This document shows, piece by piece, positions 4,623 to 5,133 of a stretch of DNA of 5,133 nucleotides (positions within the stretch are counted from its first letter, which is position 1; every line of letters begins with the position of its first letter). The stretch comes from Pseudomonadota bacterium. Lineage in GTDB: Bacteria > Pseudomonadota > Alphaproteobacteria > Acetobacterales > Acetobacteraceae. The stretch spans positions 1-5,133 of the forward strand of contig JAKAZN010000188.1 of NCBI GenBank assembly GCA_021815835.1, written 5' to 3'. The notes beneath the pieces are model-generated. The model worked only from the letters and a program-made list of their open reading frames with translations. It ran no database searches and was not told where the DNA came from. The position numbers and the translations under genes were made by a program.

Positions 4623-5133
4623 GTGTCCCGTCGCAGCCTGCCCAGCGGGGGAAAACCCGCCTCCGAGCTTGGCCTCCCGCCGGCGCTTCCGCCCCGGCAG
4701 AACCGCCTGCCGGCGATCCTGGCCGCGCTGGCGGTGGAGGTCGCGCTCGGCGCCGCGGTGATCCGCTTCGCCGCGCAACCCGGCGCGGTGGTCGCGCCGC
4801 ATCCCACCCGGGTCCGGCTGACGATGCTGGCCCCGAAGCCCAAGCCGAAACCGCCGGCCCCAAAGCCACCGCCGCCCAAACCCAAGCCGCCACCACCGCC
4901 GCCCAAGCCGAAGCCGCCGCCGCCCAAGCCGCCGCCGCCGCCACCTCCGCTCCCGCCGCCGCCCAAGGCGCCGCCGCCGCCGCGCCCGCGCCCGCGTCCG
5001 CGCCCCACGCCGCCGCGTCCGCATATCACCCGCCCGCCGCCGCCACCGCCCGCCCCGGTGCCCGCCGCGCCGTCGGCCGCCACCGTTGCCAGCGCAATGA
5101 TGCGCTACGCGGCCGAGCTCAATGGCCGCGTGC
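4623..5133 (+). CDS. tonB: TonB energy-transducing protein, 3' end outside window, GTG start
   Basis: TonB links the ExbB-ExbD motor to the receptor plug across the periplasm. The frame starts at GTG 4623, 5 bases after the exbD stop, and is open to the window end (170 residues visible). Residues 1-28 are cytoplasmic (Pro/Arg-containing); about 29-50 (LPAILAALAVEVALGAAVIRF) is the membrane anchor; 71-150 is a Pro-rich rod with ten Lys in its first half and six Arg in its second. From about 157 (ASAMMRYAAELNGRV) the globular C-terminal domain begins and is cut off. In the anchor, Glu39 sits where E. coli TonB has His20, and Ala occupies the Ser16 position. No good Shine-Dalgarno precedes the GTG, so translation probably depends on coupling to exbD. 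No ATG occurs in frame before residue 68, beyond the anchor, which supports the GTG. The receptor-binding C-terminus lies outside the window. Confidence 0.85.
   Translation, partial: MSRRSLPSGGKPASELGLPPALPPRQNRLPAILAALAVEVALGAAVIRFAAQPGAVVAPHPTRVRLTMLAPKPKPKPPAPKPPPPKPKPPPPPPKPKPPPPKPPPPPPPLPPPPKAPPPPRPRPRPRPTPPRPHITRPPPPPPAPVPAAPSAATVASAMMRYAAELNGRV
4836..5072 (+). repeat. Low-complexity Pro/Lys then Pro/Arg codon tract in tonB
   Basis: This tract is almost entirely CCG/CCC/CCA codons with interspersed AAG (residues 72-115) and then CGC/CGT (121-137), so the + strand is extremely C-rich. It encodes the periplasm-spanning rod of TonB. Such tracts are slippage-prone and can differ in length between strains; sequencing or assembly errors are also likeliest here. 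Confidence 0.85.

Noticed and set aside
3907..5083. Long minus-strand frames (345, 304 and 165 codons) over exbB end, exbD and tonB
   Set aside because: Their Gly/Arg-rich low-complexity products are the reverse complement of the Pro-rich and Ala-rich codons of the real genes; no family is recognisable.

Overview
The window is GC-rich and densely coding on the + strand. It reads as a chromosomal segment of a Gram-negative bacterium: it holds a peptidoglycan-precursor enzyme and a complete outer-membrane import apparatus. The high GC, the protein flavour and the TonB/ExbB/ExbD architecture suggest an alphaproteobacterium, possibly of the Acetobacteraceae. That placement is inference from sequence character, not from a database match.

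Layout: (1) bases 2-673 hold the C-terminal half of murA (UDP-GlcNAc enolpyruvyl transferase), cut by the left edge. (2) Bases 674-901 are a 228-base intergenic region. It has a hairpin just after murA, an 11-bp-periodic direct repeat resembling a Pho box, and two short perfect hairpins in the presumed leader. (3) Bases 902-3292 encode a 796-residue TonB-dependent outer-membrane receptor with signal peptide, plug and barrel. (4) After an 88-base gap come exbB (3381-4094), exbD (4099-4617) and tonB (from GTG 4623, cut by the right edge). The exbB-exbD gap is 4 bases and the exbD-tonB gap is 5 bases, so these three look translationally coupled.

The last four genes look like one self-contained import operon. 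The receptor binds an unidentified substrate at the cell surface. ExbB and ExbD harvest the proton gradient in the inner membrane, and TonB spans the periplasm on a long Pro/Lys/Arg rod to pull the receptor plug. murA is a housekeeping neighbour in the same direction and is probably not functionally linked.

Most notable: a candidate triple PhoB-type direct repeat ahead of the receptor (phosphate regulation is a hypothesis only); non-canonical residues at two sites usually invariant in the TonB motor (Glu where TonB has its membrane His, Asp where ExbB has its channel-side Glu, plus loss of the following Pro); and Pro/Ala-rich low-complexity tails on ExbB and ExbD as well as in TonB. I see no RNA genes, mobile elements or CRISPR arrays, and no clearly new kind of system.
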